DNA of 23,239 nt, taken from positions 1-23,239 of the forward strand of contig CAXIUT010000287.1 of NCBI GenBank assembly GCA_964035545.1. The letters run 5' to 3'. Positions 1-10,476 of the stretch are shown here, piece after piece. Position numbers and translations under genes: made by a program. Source of the stretch: Bugula neritina. Lineage: Eukaryota; Bryozoa; Gymnolaemata; Cheilostomatida; Bugulidae. The notes beneath the pieces are model-generated. The model ran no database searches. It worked only from the letters and a program-made list of their open reading frames with translations, and was not told the origin of the DNA. How positions within the stretch are numbered: the first letter of the stretch is position 1; each line of letters opens with the position of its first letter.

Positions 1-94
1 CCCAACCCCAACCCCAACCCCAACCCCAACCCCAACCCCAACCCCAACCCCAACCCCAACCCCAACCCCAACCCCAACCCCAACCCCAACCCCA
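1..94. repeat. Left telomere, (CCCCAA)n
   Basis: An uninterrupted run of about 15.5 CCCCAA units at the extreme left end, the C-rich strand of the TTGGGG telomere known from Tetrahymena and relatives. It passes directly into AT-rich unique sequence. The first gene ends only 66 bp further in. All units are perfect, unlike the right end and the second internal block, which contain G5 variants. Confidence 0.97.
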
Positions 95-123
95 TATTGT
101 ATTATATATCATTTTATTTTAAA

Positions 124-141
124 TAAGAATTATAGATATTA
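124..141 (+). repeat. 18-bp direct repeat, copy 1
   Basis: The 18-mer TAAGAATTATAGATATTA occurs here and again at 1044-1061. Each copy lies downstream of one of the two RING genes (stops at 160 and 1171, minus strand), so it is probably shared 3' flank left from a tandem duplication. AT-rich sequence makes chance similarity easier, but 18 identical bases is long for that. Confidence 0.55.
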
Positions 142-159
142 ATAATCATAAAATTCTGA

Positions 160-1026
160 TCATTTTATTCTCTTTTCAGTTTTTCTATTTAAAGTCAATT
201 CATTTTTATTTTTAAGAGAAGTTGATGTTCTTGATTTTTTGCTTTTATATTCTGCTAATCTTTTTTAGAGATCGTTAAATTTAGAAACTAATGCTTAGTG
301 ATATTTTATATTTTTTGAATTTGTATCTTTCTCTTCAAGTTTATGACAAGTTGAATCAATATTCAACTATTTTTATTTTGAAAGCTAATTAATTTTAGGA
401 GTTGACTTAGATTTTCTAAATTTGTTTTATTATTAACTGCATTGATCTTTATTATCCTATTTCTGAATAGATTTAGTATTAAAATTTTAATTTTTTGTTT
501 TTTATTCTATTAACTTAGTTTTCAATTCTTCAATTTGTTCTTTTTGATCAGCTATCTAGATCTATAGTTATCGATTCTTCTGATTTGATATTGATAACTT
601 ATTTTTAAGATTTTATATCATATCTATGTCTAGTTTAATTGACTAATTTTTTTATTCTATTTTGATTTAGAGTACTCTATTCTTTTATATTTCTTTATAA
701 AATTACTCCAAAATAATTTATATATTTTGTTCTCTTTGTTAGTAACTTTCAGTAATCAGAAAGAGTTCCTTTCTTATAAGAAAATATTTATCATTAAAAT
801 CAAAAAATATTCTGAATTTAATAGCTGCTTATTTCGATACTTTGATTCTACAGAGAGGACAAGGAATAGTTCTTTTTCTTGGTATTAATCTAAACAATGA
901 TAAATGACACTACTCGCATACAATATGTTGGTTTGGACACATAAGAATGGGATACTTTTTGTCTTTATCGAACTATTAGAAACAGATGTAGCATGTGTTT
1001 TAGCAGAAATCTGGCTAGAGGTTCAT
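160..1026 (-). CDS. RING-finger protein with charged, coiled-coil-like tail (copy A)
   Basis: 288 residues with UAR read as Glu; no introns. The N-terminal third carries a C3HC4 RING: CYIC (about residues 12-15), then CPNQHIVCEEC (about 32-42), then CPLC (about 60-63), giving the eight zinc ligands expected of a RING E3 ubiquitin ligase. After it comes a long Lys/Glu/Gln/Asn-rich region without hydrophobic stretches, likely coiled coil, ending in a basic stretch. The ATG at 1024-1026 is the first available and lies 12 codons before the RING. The stop is only 66 bp from the telomere. It is a paralog of the gene just upstream (1171-1992) with the same architecture. Ubiquitin-ligase activity is inferred from the fold; substrate unknown. 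Confidence 0.8.
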
Positions 1027-1043
1027 AATTGATTTGATTTATT

Positions 1044-1061
1044 TAAGAATTATAGATATTA
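1044..1061 (+). repeat. 18-bp direct repeat, copy 2
   Basis: Perfect copy of the 18-mer at 124-141, here in the gap between the start of RING copy A and the stop of RING copy B. See copy 1. Confidence 0.55.
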
Positions 1062-1170
1062 TACTCTTGCATACATGGAATTTATTAAGATTTTAAGAAA
1101 TTAAATCAGCTATGTGAAATAAAATAATTTTGAATTAATATAAATATAATCAAATAATCGATAGAAATTA

Positions 1171-1992
1171 TCAAATAAATATTAAAGGAATCCTAATATT
1201 AATGGATTTAATAATTTTTTCTTTATTTACTTTGCTTTTAATCGATTTAATTTTATTCTCCACTAATGAAGCCCTACTTTTAGCCTTAATGTGACTACTT
1301 TCGCAATTATTTAAATCCAATTTACTTTTTTTAATATTTGAAGATGATTTGGTTTAAACTTTTTTCATTGAATTCTTTTTATCAGTGCTTTTATTGGACC
1401 TTATTTATGGATCTATTAATTGATATTTTTGAGATTTATGTCCTCTAGGTTTTTAAGATTTCAAAGAATATGCTTAGGAATTCTGACTTTCTTATATTTT
1501 GAGATTATTTTCTAAATTTTTATTTCTCAATTTGAGTCTATTTATTTTTTATTCTTTTTTTGATAGTTATCTTAATAATAATTATTTGATTTATTTTTGT
1601 TCTTTATGATTTATTCTAGTTTATTTATTTTTAAAGAAACTTTTACTAAGACGATTATTTATTTATTTTATTTGTATCTATAAAGATTTATTATTCTTTT
1701 GATATTATTTATTTTTTTAAGTCAAAGTTTATATTGTATTTTTGTCTATATGTTTCTTCAATTTTCGATATTTGTTTTGAAATTAGTTGAGTAATATAAA
1801 TTTTTGAGTTTAACCTTTCTTTATTTTTTATCTACATTCAGGACATTGAATAAAATTTGATTTAGAAACTTTTTATAGATTAAGCAAACATTGTTTACAG
1901 ATGATATGCTGATTTGTGCAGAGTATCATTGGATATTTTTTATTTTAATTGAACTTATAATAGCATACACTACAAGTGAAGTTCTAAGGCAT
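1171..1992 (-). CDS. RING-finger protein with charged tail (copy B)
   Basis: 273 residues, no introns. The RING starts almost at the N-terminus: CSVC (residues 7-10), CTNQHIICKQC (about 27-37) and CPECR (about 54-58), the C3HC4 pattern. The rest is very rich in Lys, Asn, Ser and Ile with no membrane segment. The RING aligns directly with copy A (same spacing, KKYP before the third Cys, NQHI around the His) while the tails differ, so the two are old tandem duplicates. Start: ATG at 1990-1992, five codons before the first zinc ligand. Likely an E3 ubiquitin ligase; not assignable to a named family. Divergent from the kinase gene to the right. Confidence 0.8.
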
Positions 1993-2307
1993 AGTTTTTT
2001 TGTTGTTTATTTTATTATTATTATTAAAAAGAAAGAGGTTTTAAGTTATAATTGATTACATATTTTTATATAGAGTTAAATTTCTTATTTTGAATTACTA
2101 TTTATATTTTTACATTCTGAATTCATAATTAATATTAATTTTATAATGATTCTTTTCTACTTATTATTTTTCTTCAAAAAATGATTACTTGAGTATTTCA
2201 TCAAATCATTGTTCTTACTAAGATACATTTAAAAAAGTATTTATGAATAAAATTAATTTACATTCTTTATCAGCTAAACTTAATTTTCATTTTATATTGT
2301 ATCTACT
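1993..2307. other. AT-rich divergent intergenic region
   Basis: About 315 bp between the start of RING copy B (minus) and the kinase start (plus). It must hold both promoters. Very AT-rich with short homopolymers; I see no ORF, repeat or recognisable motif. Confidence 0.6.
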
Positions 2308-3991
2308 ATGTTCCTGAATAAGTACAAGAACAAACGCAGACTGGGAAGAGGAGCTTTTGGATAAGTCTATTTGGTTTAAGATTAGAAAGGTGTTTAATAT
2401 GCTCTCAAAATTATCTCAGTCAAAATGATTGATCAAGAATCTTACATGAGGGACTATCTTGATGGAGAAATTAAGTGTATGAGAGAGATGGACTCCCAAT
2501 ACATTCTTAAACTCTATGAAGTGACTGAAGATGAAAAATATATTTATTTATTGTTATAATACTGTGATGGAGGTGATCTATCTAATTTTCAAGGATATCT
2601 AAAGGATATGGTATTCCCTCTGGATAAGGCAACTGAGGTGCTTGCAGAAGTGATCAAAGGCTTATAAATTCTACATAGAGTGGGCTACCTTCATAGAGAT
2701 ATTAAGTCATAGAATGTTTTGATTAAAAAATAAAATGGAAAAATGGTAAATATTTGATGATAAAGGTTTATAAGTTAGCAGATTTTGGGTTTAGCAAAAA
2801 GAATGTTGAAACCAAAACTGTTCTGGGAACTGAACCTTTCATGTCTCCTTAGATATTTGCAGGAAATAAGAATACTTTTTATGGCTATGAAGTTGACATG
2901 TGGGCTTTTGGAGTACTTTTCTATTTCATGTTAAATAAAGAATATCCTTTCAGTACTTTTATTTTAAATAAGAACTTAATCCTCACTATCCTCCTCTCAA
3001 GAAAAGTCAAGAACTAAAAAAGTTAGCAGCTAACTTTAGTTATAAAGAATCTGTTAAAAATTCTAAAAAGCAGAAGATGGAAAACTGTACTCCTTAGATG
3101 GAAAGCTTATTTAAGCAGATGTTTGACTTGGATCCCTAAAAAAGAATATCATTTTTTAACATCCGTGGTCATTCTATTTTTATAAAATATTTTCCAGATT
3201 TACAAAAAGAAGCTTTAAGTCTATATAGTGCTATATTCAAACCAAGTAAAATCATAAAAAAGCCAATAATTGAATATCAAAAGGAAGCATAAATATTAAA
3301 AAGAAAAAAATATTAGATAGATTTCTTGAAAGAGAATTCAAATATTTTCTATCAATCTAAAGATCTTCTGAGTAATCCTTAGAAATTAATGATTTCTTAC
3401 AATACACTTAAGTACTATATAATCTTGCTTCGAAAATATAAAGCTAATATGAATTAATAATCACTAAAAATTCAATATCCAAAACATAAATGGAAATAAT
3501 ATTTCAATAGTAAATTCTTCAAATAATATAAAAACAAAATAGATGATGACTTAAAATAAAGTTAAAAAACTTTTAAAAACATTTATGATCAATGTGCAGC
3601 TTGTCTAAAATAAATTTCTGAAATAAATTCAAAATTTCAAAGTTCTTTTAAAAATGATATCAAAGAACAATAGTTATAAAATGATTTTAAAAATAGTTAT
3701 CAAAAATCAACGATCTATCTTTTTTTAAAACTAAAGGAAAAATTAAAAAATAATAAATAAAAAGACAATAAAGTCAGTTAAATTCTTTTGTTAGTAGCTA
3801 TTTCTCATGCTTTCAATATTTTTTCAAATCAATCTACTTTAAAGGATATTTTTAGTGAGTACTTGAAATAACGCAAATCGGATGTGGAAAAGATGGACTT
3901 CAATGATCTCAGGTCATGGATGAAGAAACGTGAATCAAAATATTTAGAGAATCTAGCGATGAGCATTATTGAAAAGTATTTCGCAAATTGA
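2308..3991 (+). CDS. Serine/threonine protein kinase with helical C-terminal tail
   Basis: 547 residues from three exons (2308-2745, 2766-2952, 2973-3991). The kinase domain covers roughly residues 8-260: glycine loop LGRGAFG (12-18), ATP lysine in YALK (K34), alpha-C Glu (E54), EYCDGGDL (84-91), catalytic HRDIKSEN (129-136), DFG (152-154) and SPEIF (E175). Three of these conserved Glu positions are encoded by UAA or UAG, which is central evidence for the reassigned code. All catalytic residues are present, so it should be active. The region after the kinase domain is Lys/Gln/Asn-rich and probably helical. The closest general resemblance is to ATG1/ULK- or NEK-type kinases, not decidable by eye. 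Both introns are 20 nt and interrupt the activation-loop half of the domain. Confidence 0.9.
2746..2765 (+). other. Intron 1 of kinase, 20 nt
   Basis: GT...AG interval containing an in-frame UGA. Removing exactly these bases joins NGKM to VYKLADFG, restoring the canonical residues before DFG. A nearby AG nine bases downstream would keep frame but lose VYK. Confidence 0.85.
2953..2972 (+). other. Intron 2 of kinase, 20 nt
   Basis: GTACTT...AATAAG. Removal joins EYPF to KLNPHYPPL and restores the reading frame for the rest of the gene; without it the frame is wrong. Confidence 0.88.
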
Positions 3992-4275
3992 TTCATAAAA
4001 AATATCATTTATTATCATATTTTTTATTAAACTTGAATAACTTTTGAAAGAACAAATGATAAATATTAAATTGATTTTCATAGATATAAAATGATGAGTT
4101 TTTTACATGTTAAGATCTTTAGGAATTACTATTATATTTTTTAAAAAGTGACCAAAATATATTAAATGACTTTCATTTTGATAGAAAATATCAAAAAGAA
4201 TCAATTTTGAACTATTTTTTCATCTAATTTTAAATATAAAACTGTATAAATTTAAATTATAAAAAAGTTCAAATA

Positions 4276-4581
4276 ATGGCATCATTTGAGGACATGGCAA
4301 GTGACCTAAACTCAACAGTGCATGAGTTGAAGGCAAGGAAAGAAAAGCTTAAAAGATAAATAGAAGAAGATGAAGTTGAATACTAACAACTAGTATCATA
4401 ACTATAAAACTTGAATGAAAGAAGAAGAGAAATTGATCATTCAGTTAAGGAGTACAGAAATGAGAAAGAAGAACTGATTAATGTGATTGAATAAACTGAA
4501 TAGACAAAGCAGAAAATCATTGATAGTTTGAAATATCTTGGAGCCAATCTGAAAAAATATAAAGTTCAAGAAAAGGCATGA
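4276..4581 (+). CDS. SSNA1: SSNA1/DIP13-like coiled-coil microtubule protein
   Basis: 101 residues, single exon, ending in tandem UGA UGA. Nearly the whole protein is one charged alpha-helix: after about 15 residues it runs ELKARKEKLKREIEEDE and continues in heptads to a short basic C-terminus. Size, start of the helix, and the RKEKLKREIEEDE region match SSNA1/DIP13, a basal-body and axoneme-associated filament protein of about 105-120 residues in ciliated organisms. Role known for the family: binds and stabilises microtubules, localises to centrioles/basal bodies. Other short coiled-coil proteins could look similar, so the name is moderately sure. Starts 284 bp after the kinase and 102 bp before the next gene. 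Confidence 0.68.
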
Positions 4582-4683
4582 TGATAACTTATTTTATGAT
4601 TTAATCAATATTAATAGTAGTGATATTCTTTTATTTTGATTCGAATAATTATAATATCAACAATGTAATAATCTTTGGCAAAG

Positions 4684-5559
4684 ATGAGTAAAAAGTAAGC
4701 AAAAAAGAAGAAACAGCAAGAAAAGAAAAAGGAAAAATAGTTATAAAAGAAGTAGGCTTCTAATTAGGAAGAAGATTATGAAGATATTGACTTAAATCAC
4801 ATCTAAGATGATTCAAAAAATGATAACAACCAAAATATGGAAATGAATTTTTTGATTGGATAAATAACTGAGTAATATTATCACTCTCTCAAAACTATTT
4901 TACTTAGATTTGGATAAATAACTAAAGTTACTAATAGTTAAATTTCTAATATACTTTTGTAAAATAAAAAGATTGGTAATGTTTCAATGGGCTAAGAATC
5001 TGAAGATGATGACTAATAGTAATAAGAATAATAAGAATAATAACTTTAAGATGATGAAAATAACATCTATTCTATCTTATCCATTATATCTGGAAAGAAT
5101 AAGTTATCAAAAATGATAAAGAAAAGTGTAATGAAAGCAGCTTAAAAAGAAGGTATTAAAGAATAAGACAAGAATATAATTAATCAGGAGTCAACAGGAA
5201 TCTTAGTCAACGAAAGATTGCCAAATTTACCAGCTTTTATTGTTAAAAGCAGTCACGAAGTATTTAAAACAGATATGCTTGGATTATAAAAAACTGACAA
5301 GAAACTTTTTAGTTAGTATTGTTCAGGATATCTTTTGAATATCAGTTAGGTTCAATTTGAAGGTTCTAAATAGTTAGAAAAACTTGTCTTTGCTAAATTT
5401 TAAGACTTTTAAATGTGCAAAAGATCGAAGGTATGGTGGTTGGGAGATCGCAATCCAACTTTAAAGAAGAAAGCTGATATGCGAAATCTCTACTATCTAA
5501 TAAGTGCCAAGGAATATTTCAAAGGAGTTGATAATATTAAGAGTTATTTAGTGTAGTGA
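4684..5559 (+). CDS. BCP1: BCP1/BCCIP-family protein
   Basis: 291 residues, single exon, tandem UGA UGA at the end. A Lys-rich N-terminus is followed by an acidic segment, a hydrophobic strand/helix unit (FLIGEITEEYYHSLKTILL), IGNV, a long Asp/Glu run (about residues 105-122), then IYSILSII and the family hallmark GILVNERLPNLP (about 174-185), ending with a Trp-containing core and a LKKKADMRNLYYLI segment. This order (IG-acidic run-hydrophobic-SERhxNhP) is that of yeast Bcp1 and human BCCIP, nuclear chaperones for ribosomal protein uL14/Rpl23 with reported roles in export and genome stability. The acidic run is encoded by mixed GAA, UAA and UAG, which only makes sense if UAR is Glu. Function is by family analogy. 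Confidence 0.75.
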
Positions 5560-5586
5560 TGAAGTGATAGTCTTTGTGATTATAAT

Positions 5587-5976
5587 ATGTATTTGAATTC
5601 AAACTTATCAAGTGTTTAGCTGCTATTAGAGTTGCTTTTGGAATATAAGCGATCATTCTATTTCAAAATACATTTAGGAGTTGTTGTGCTTTTGGGTTGT
5701 TTCTTGTTCGTGGTTTATTTCAAGGAAAGATAGTTATGGGCGAAGGCTTTTCAATATTAACCAAAAAGAATATTAAAGAAAGTCGATACAGAGAAATACA
5801 TTGATAGTTCTAAAAGGTTAACAGAGATAGAAGTATAGAAATTGAAAAAGTCACAAGCTTATCGTCAATATATATAAAATAGAGATAGACCTGATTCGTT
5901 TTACAACAGGAAGATGGAAGATGTAGAATAAATAGTATTTAGTGATGAATAAGATGATAATAGAAAGAGCAAATGA
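5587..5976 (+). CDS. Small single-pass membrane protein
   Basis: 129 residues, single exon, beginning only 27 bp after the BCP1-like stop. One clear membrane helix around residues 26-46 (core HLGVVVLLGCFLFVVYF) preceded by a short Leu-rich N-terminus and followed by a charged, Lys/Glu/Asp-rich tail of about 80 residues ending in an acidic EEDD cluster. No signal-peptide cleavage site is obvious, so it may be a signal-anchored protein. I do not recognise the family. Convergent with the DHHC gene, whose stop lies 30 bp away. Confidence 0.7.
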
Positions 5977-6006
5977 TTTAAATGAATGTTTATTTAGGAA
6001 AATAAA

Positions 6007-7137
6007 TCATTTTTATGACATATTTTTATCAATATTTAAACCTTTAGGGATTTAAATTTTGATTTATTCTGAATTTATTGTAGTTTATTTGATTTATTTG
6101 TTCATTGTTTTACAACTGAATTCACTAGTCTGACTAAATTCATTAGATTATTTCTAATTTTTCGTTATATCATGATTAAATGGGGCTTTTTGGAATAATA
6201 TCTATTGATAAGTTGTATTCTTTTATTCTATTTTCTGTTTTCTGCTCACCATTTCGGTTTAAGGATCGATTAATTGAGTGTTGCTATTTCCAAATATTTT
6301 TAGTATATTTTTGCCAAATTTTGATCTTAATTTATAAAAGAAATACTTTGAGAAAGGATTGCCTGAAATCGAATCCCATGAATCTTTGCAATATTCACTT
6401 GTAGTTGTATTTTTTATACTAAAAAATACATGAAAACCTGTCAGTATTCCAACAAATAAAAGTGCCAAAATCACATAAACCATAAGTATAGCATTGATTA
6501 TTAAATAACCAACCTAGCCTTCTCTTTTAAACTATATCAAAGCTATCACAACTGAAACACCTACAAATACCAACATAATAAAGAGCGAAAAAATAAAGCT
6601 AAAAAAATATTTATAATTTCTTTTTCCAACACAGGTACCAATCCAAGGACAATGATGATCAAACCTTTCAACACAGATATTACATTCATAGCAATGTGAG
6701 GCTCTAGGTGGTCTAAAGGTCAAACATGTGGAACAAAATTTTATCCTCAGACTATGAGTTTTTATGGACATTTAGTAATTTTTTGTATAATCTCGTATTT
6801 CTTCAGATTAATATCTTGAATCTAGAGGTATTTTTCTATGTGATTTATTTTAGTATGCTGGTAAAATTTTAGGAATCATTCCTGGATCAGTTATTCCTAG
6901 CATAACTAAAATACACTGAACGATGATATGTAAAATTCCAACTAGAACAGATAATACGATGTTACTTTTCCATGCAGTGATAGAATAAAAAAGTAAAGCT
7001 GGAATCCATATAAGTAGATGTGTGATAATATATTTTTTTGGTTAGGCTACGAGCAGACCACAACATTGTTTGTAGGTTTAGTAGTTAGGAATCTATGAGA
7101 CTTCATGGAAGCGATTTTGTTTTGATGATGAAGACAT
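6007..7137 (-). CDS. DHHC-type protein S-palmitoyltransferase
   Basis: 376 residues, single exon. Two N-terminal membrane helices (about 33-55 and 60-82), the post-TM2 motif ITDPGMIP, then the zinc-binding cysteine-rich domain [20 protein letters not shown] followed by [19 protein letters not shown] with the catalytic Cys in DHHC (about residues 160-163). Two further membrane helices follow (about 180-205 and 215-240), then a TTxE-type motif (NTTTSEY) and NPFSKYF, both typical of the family. The tail is polar and Asn/Gln/Lys-rich. It attaches palmitate to cysteines of membrane-associated proteins, usually at Golgi or plasma membrane; substrates cannot be predicted. Start chosen at 7137 (MSSSSKQNR), directly before a plausible cytosolic N-terminus. 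Confidence 0.95.
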
Positions 7138-7328
7138 CGCAGTTTATTAATATAAAGGTAGCGATAGTTTGTAAGTAAAAAGTACAAATTTGGTATTAGT
7201 CGAGATATTATCAAAAAAAATATTCATAGATTTATTTTTTAACAATTTATTTATAGACTCTCTTATTTATTTTATGTTTCTAGTAAATTTCTTATCATTA
7301 TTAATATTAAGCTATATTCTATAGAAGA

Positions 7329-8087
7329 ATGGAATCATCTAATCAGCCTCATCCTATTCACCCTCAAAAGAGTGAATAGTCTGAATCAGGTAGTTTGGAT
7401 CTTGAGTAGTAAACTTGCTGGAAAACAAATTTAATGCTTTCATAAGAAGTCTAGAGAGTATAAGAAAGGAATCATATTTTCAAGAAGAGAACTAGTTTTG
7501 AAAATAGCTTCATCAATGAAACTCTTATTAAAATGAAAAACATAGTTAGTAGTACAGGGTTAGAGATGAGTCAAAAAGAAATGCCTCAAAATGATAGTGA
7601 TTTTTCTGGAGTAAAATAATCAAAAGAAATAGCAAGTATTAATGAAAACCTTTATATGACATAAGATGAAAAATATGCCATAAATGAGATAATACTTAAC
7701 AACCAGGACAACTTTAGTGTTTTTATGAGACTAGCAGCAACTCTAGAGTAAAATAGATCATAGTTGATATACTTACTAGCAAAAATTCTATATTTTTCTA
7801 CATCAGAAATCAAAATAAAATGCTAGCATAATTCTAGTCAATAAAAAACACTAGAAATCATGAATCAACATAGATTAAAACTAGTGGATAGCATTCTTAA
7901 CCAAGAAACAGTCAAAGTGATAAATCCTTATTTCTTTAGCAACGTTAACTAGCAACCTTTAATGCATATAATCGATGGATGGTTTTATCATGTTTTGGCT
8001 GTTAAGCAGGGACTAAGTACCGAGGGATGGTTTGAGGAGGAGTAAGGAAATTTCAAAGAGGAATAAGAGAACCTTTTTGAAAATTGA
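7329..8087 (+). CDS. Unknown acidic/polar protein
   Basis: 252 residues, single exon. No membrane segment or signal peptide. N-terminal half is Ser/Glu-rich and probably disordered; the segment about residues 110-160 (NNQDNFSVFMRLAATLEENR, then ELIYLLAKILYF) looks like a folded helical region, and the last 60 residues contain aromatic-rich HIIDGWFYHVLAVKQG followed by a very acidic tail. I recognise no family. Divergent from the DHHC gene (191 bp shared promoter region) and convergent with the next gene, whose stop is 55 bp away. Confidence 0.75.
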
Positions 8088-8142
8088 TTGATTGTATGAT
8101 ACTTTCATTGATTGTCTATAAGTTATTGAAAAGCAATAAATA

Positions 8143-8784
8143 TCATAATGAATTTTAACTGACCGAATACTGATGATAATGATATCGATTCGTTGATTTA
8201 ACTTGATGCAGGCAAGTTAGATCAAAATATTCATCGATATTTGCTTTCTTTTGTTTGCTATTAACAACTTTATATTTATTATTTTTGACTAGGAAGCGAT
8301 TGCTAACTCTAACTTGTTTATTCTATACATATTGATCAATCGATTATTTATTGGGACTATTTTTTTAATAGCCATAGATATGAGGTATTTTTCTTTTTTG
8401 TCTGAATTGGTAGTTAACTTGTTTCTTTTCTTGAAATATTCTTGAAGATTGTTAGCTTTCTCTATCTTATTCTTACTGAACATATTATTATTCGTATCGT
8501 ATCTTTTTCTGGAGGTGGTTGTAGATCAATCTTGATAGTTTGTTGTTATATGTTTTATCTTATTGGTTTATATGATTGCTTTATGTTTTTCTGTGTTTGT
8601 TTAACAATATTGGTGGGGGAGATAGATTACTAGGTTATGTTTTGAGGTTGCGGAGTGGAATGAATGCAGAGGGAGTTGTTCGATTGATGGAGGGTAGGGA
8701 TTGATCGATTGTTGGGAGGTTGTATTTTAGAGGAGTGCGGATAGGTTAAGAGGTTCCTTTGCGATTTGATTCTTTGAAAAGCAT
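8143..8784 (-). CDS. Unknown basic, Pro/Asn/Gln-rich protein
   Basis: 213 residues, single exon, minus strand. The first 75 residues are Pro/Thr/Asn-rich (for example SPPPILLNKHRKTE), the middle is a charged probable helix (KKIRIREEYVQEEEDRESEQ) and the end is rich in Lys, Asn, Tyr and His. No known domain seen. The base composition of this stretch is noticeably more C-rich on the coding strand than its neighbours, which agrees with the Pro-rich N-terminus and supports this frame over the competing minus-strand frame. Upstream the frame stays open into the telomere-repeat block but has no other ATG, so the start is 8782-8784. Confidence 0.7.
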
Positions 8785-8982
8785 TTATTAGTTTTATACG
8801 ATAAATTATTATTACTAATATGAGAATTATAAGGAGTGAAATCGAAATCTTTTTCTAGAAATAAAAATCTTAAGAAGGCAAATAATCAAGAGTGCTTTCT
8901 TTACTAATGGGAAACTTCGATTGGATAATTAAAAATATTGAATTAACTTATAAATATCTAGTTTATTTTAAAATAATGAATC

Positions 8983-9067
8983 TTGGGGTTGGGGTTGGGG
9001 TTGGGGTTGGGGTTGGGGTTGGGGTTGGGGTTGGGGTTGGGGTTGGGGTTGGGGTTGGGGTTGGGGG
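8983..9067 (+). repeat. Interstitial telomere block 1, (TTGGGG)14
   Basis: Fourteen perfect TTGGGG units plus one extra G, embedded in unique AT-rich sequence on both sides. It lies in the 365-bp gap between two divergent genes (start 8784 minus, start 9150 plus). The G-rich strand is on the plus strand, the orientation of a right chromosome end. Length is comparable to the terminal telomeres of this window. Confidence 0.97.
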
Positions 9068-9149
9068 TTATGTTATAAAAAATGATACTACTCTACAATT
9101 AAAACTTATCAAACAATAGCCTAAGCATCAATTATTTTATGAAAGAACA

Positions 9150-9867
9150 ATGAATAATAGTTGGATCTTAAAGATTGAAGAAGTATTCAAGATTCTTGTA
9201 TTCGATAGTTCAAAGGTTTAAATTTCTTAATAAGGTCATTTGAAAATAATAGCTGTTCTAGATTTTCTTTTGAAAAGAGACCTATTTAACTTCAATTAGA
9301 TCTTTAGTAGATTAAAAATAAAGATTAGCAATTTGAATTATTATCTAAATTTATTCAAGCTGAAACTGATCTTAAGAAAATTGTATCTAATGATTTAGTA
9401 ACAAAAATAAAAATGGAGTTACCTTAAAATAAATAATTTTTGAAAAATTTGAGATAAATTAAGACAAAGTTAAAAAAATAAATAAAAGGGAAGTTTATAA
9501 TTGTTTTGTTCATAAAGAAATTCTTCCTCAAGTTGGAATGTTTACTTTATCATTTAGGATAGTTAAATCAAAGGAAAGCAAAATTTTAGTCGGAATAACT
9601 TCTTAATAATTAACATAATTTAATCTTCAGGAAACTAAACCAAACATAATTTTGAATTTATAAACCAGTTATGTTTATGAATAGTGTAAAAGATATACTT
9701 GGACAGAACCACTTCCTATTGCTAAAAATAAATCAGAAATAACTTGTGAAGTTAATATGAAAGATTTTGGATTCGTTGGTTCGTAGATGGACATAAAAGA
9801 ATTTCCAGTTTTTCTCATCTTACAAAATTATCGAAATGAGACTTTTTGTAGCAATGAAAACTTATGA
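9150..9867 (+). CDS. Coiled-coil protein with SPRY-like C-terminal domain
   Basis: About 223 residues. The sure part is exon sequence from about 9278 to 9468 and 9489-9867. A Glu/Gln/Leu/Lys-rich, probably coiled-coil segment is followed from about residue 100 by a beta-rich domain: VGMFTLSFRIVKSKESKILVG resembles the core strands of SPRY/B30.2-type domains common in ciliate coiled-coil proteins. The first intron is ambiguous: 9183-9208 (26 nt) or 9255-9277 (23 nt) both restore frame. The second, 9469-9488, is a clean 20-nt intron. The ATG at 9150 is the only start that can be spliced into the main frame and sits 83 bp beyond the internal telomere block. Family assignment is tentative. Confidence 0.65.
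9469..9488 (+). other. Intron of SPRY-like gene, 20 nt
   Basis: GTTAAAAAA...AAAAG, removal of which joins EIKTK to EVYNCFVHKE and switches from the coiled-coil frame to the beta-domain frame. Confidence 0.8.
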
Positions 9868-9894
9868 AGACTAATTTAATTCATCTAAGAATGA

Positions 9895-10446
9895 TCAAGT
9901 ATTCTTGTAAATAATCTATAATCTTATCTTATTCATCATAATTATTTGTTAAATACTGAATAATTCTACTTTTTAAAGTAATTCATGATCATTTGAAGTA
10001 AGTTGAAGGTAATAAGTCAATAAAATCTTTGGCTTAAGAATTTTAGATTACAGAAAAGGTAGTTATCGAATATTATTGAATTTAGGACTTTCTTTCTTAT
10101 CAGAACTTTGCTCATTCGATTTAGATATTTTTTTATCAATATTGATTGCTAATTTAGGCGTCTCTCTAAAACTGATATCTTTCTGAATTGGAAATTCTTT
10201 TGATACATTCCACTAATCAATCAAAAACTTAGCTATCCAAGGTACTGTTCCTCCTAAAGCTCCATAAACTCCTTTTCCTGTATATATTTTAGCTATCCAA
10301 TAGCAAATAGTTGATGTAACTAGACATTTTCTTATTAGATTGACAGGATCAACTTGAGGATGCTTCTGATAGATGGTTCTATCGAGTCTATTGGCCCAGG
10401 GGTAGTTGATTGCATTTGATATTTTATAAATGAGGTCGTTTTACAT
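9895..10446 (-). CDS. Unknown protein with conserved-looking hydrophobic core
   Basis: 183 residues, single exon. The N-terminal half reads as an ordered domain: NAINYPWANRLDRTIYQ, then a moderately hydrophobic region with a Gly-rich turn (IYTGKGVYGALGGTVPWIAKFL) that could be a membrane-embedded or amphipathic segment. The C-terminal half is Lys/Ser/Asn-rich and then Leu/Ile/Glu-rich. No family recognised; a small organellar membrane-associated protein is possible but unproven. Convergent with the SPRY-like gene (27 bp between stops) and 30 bp downstream of the next gene on the same strand. Confidence 0.7.
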
Positions 10447-10476
10447 GTATTATTATGAATTAGAGCAGTATAGAAA

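Noticed and set aside
2308-3991. Standard ciliate code with UAR = Gln (table 6)
   Set aside because: It would replace invariant Glu residues of kinase (HRDxKxxEN, APE-type motif) and Rab (GQE) with Gln; Glu fits all of them. UAR = Tyr fits none.
8289-8483. Minus-strand ORF in another frame, Lys/Asn-rich
   Set aside because: Overlaps the 213-residue gene at 8143-8784, whose frame is longer, has a proper stop and better composition; the competing frame runs on antisense through the neighbouring gene without a natural end.
8892-9119. Plus-strand ORF with a long Gly-Val repeat
   Set aside because: The repeat is just translation of the TTGGGG block; flanking residues are not protein-like and real genes flank it on both sides.
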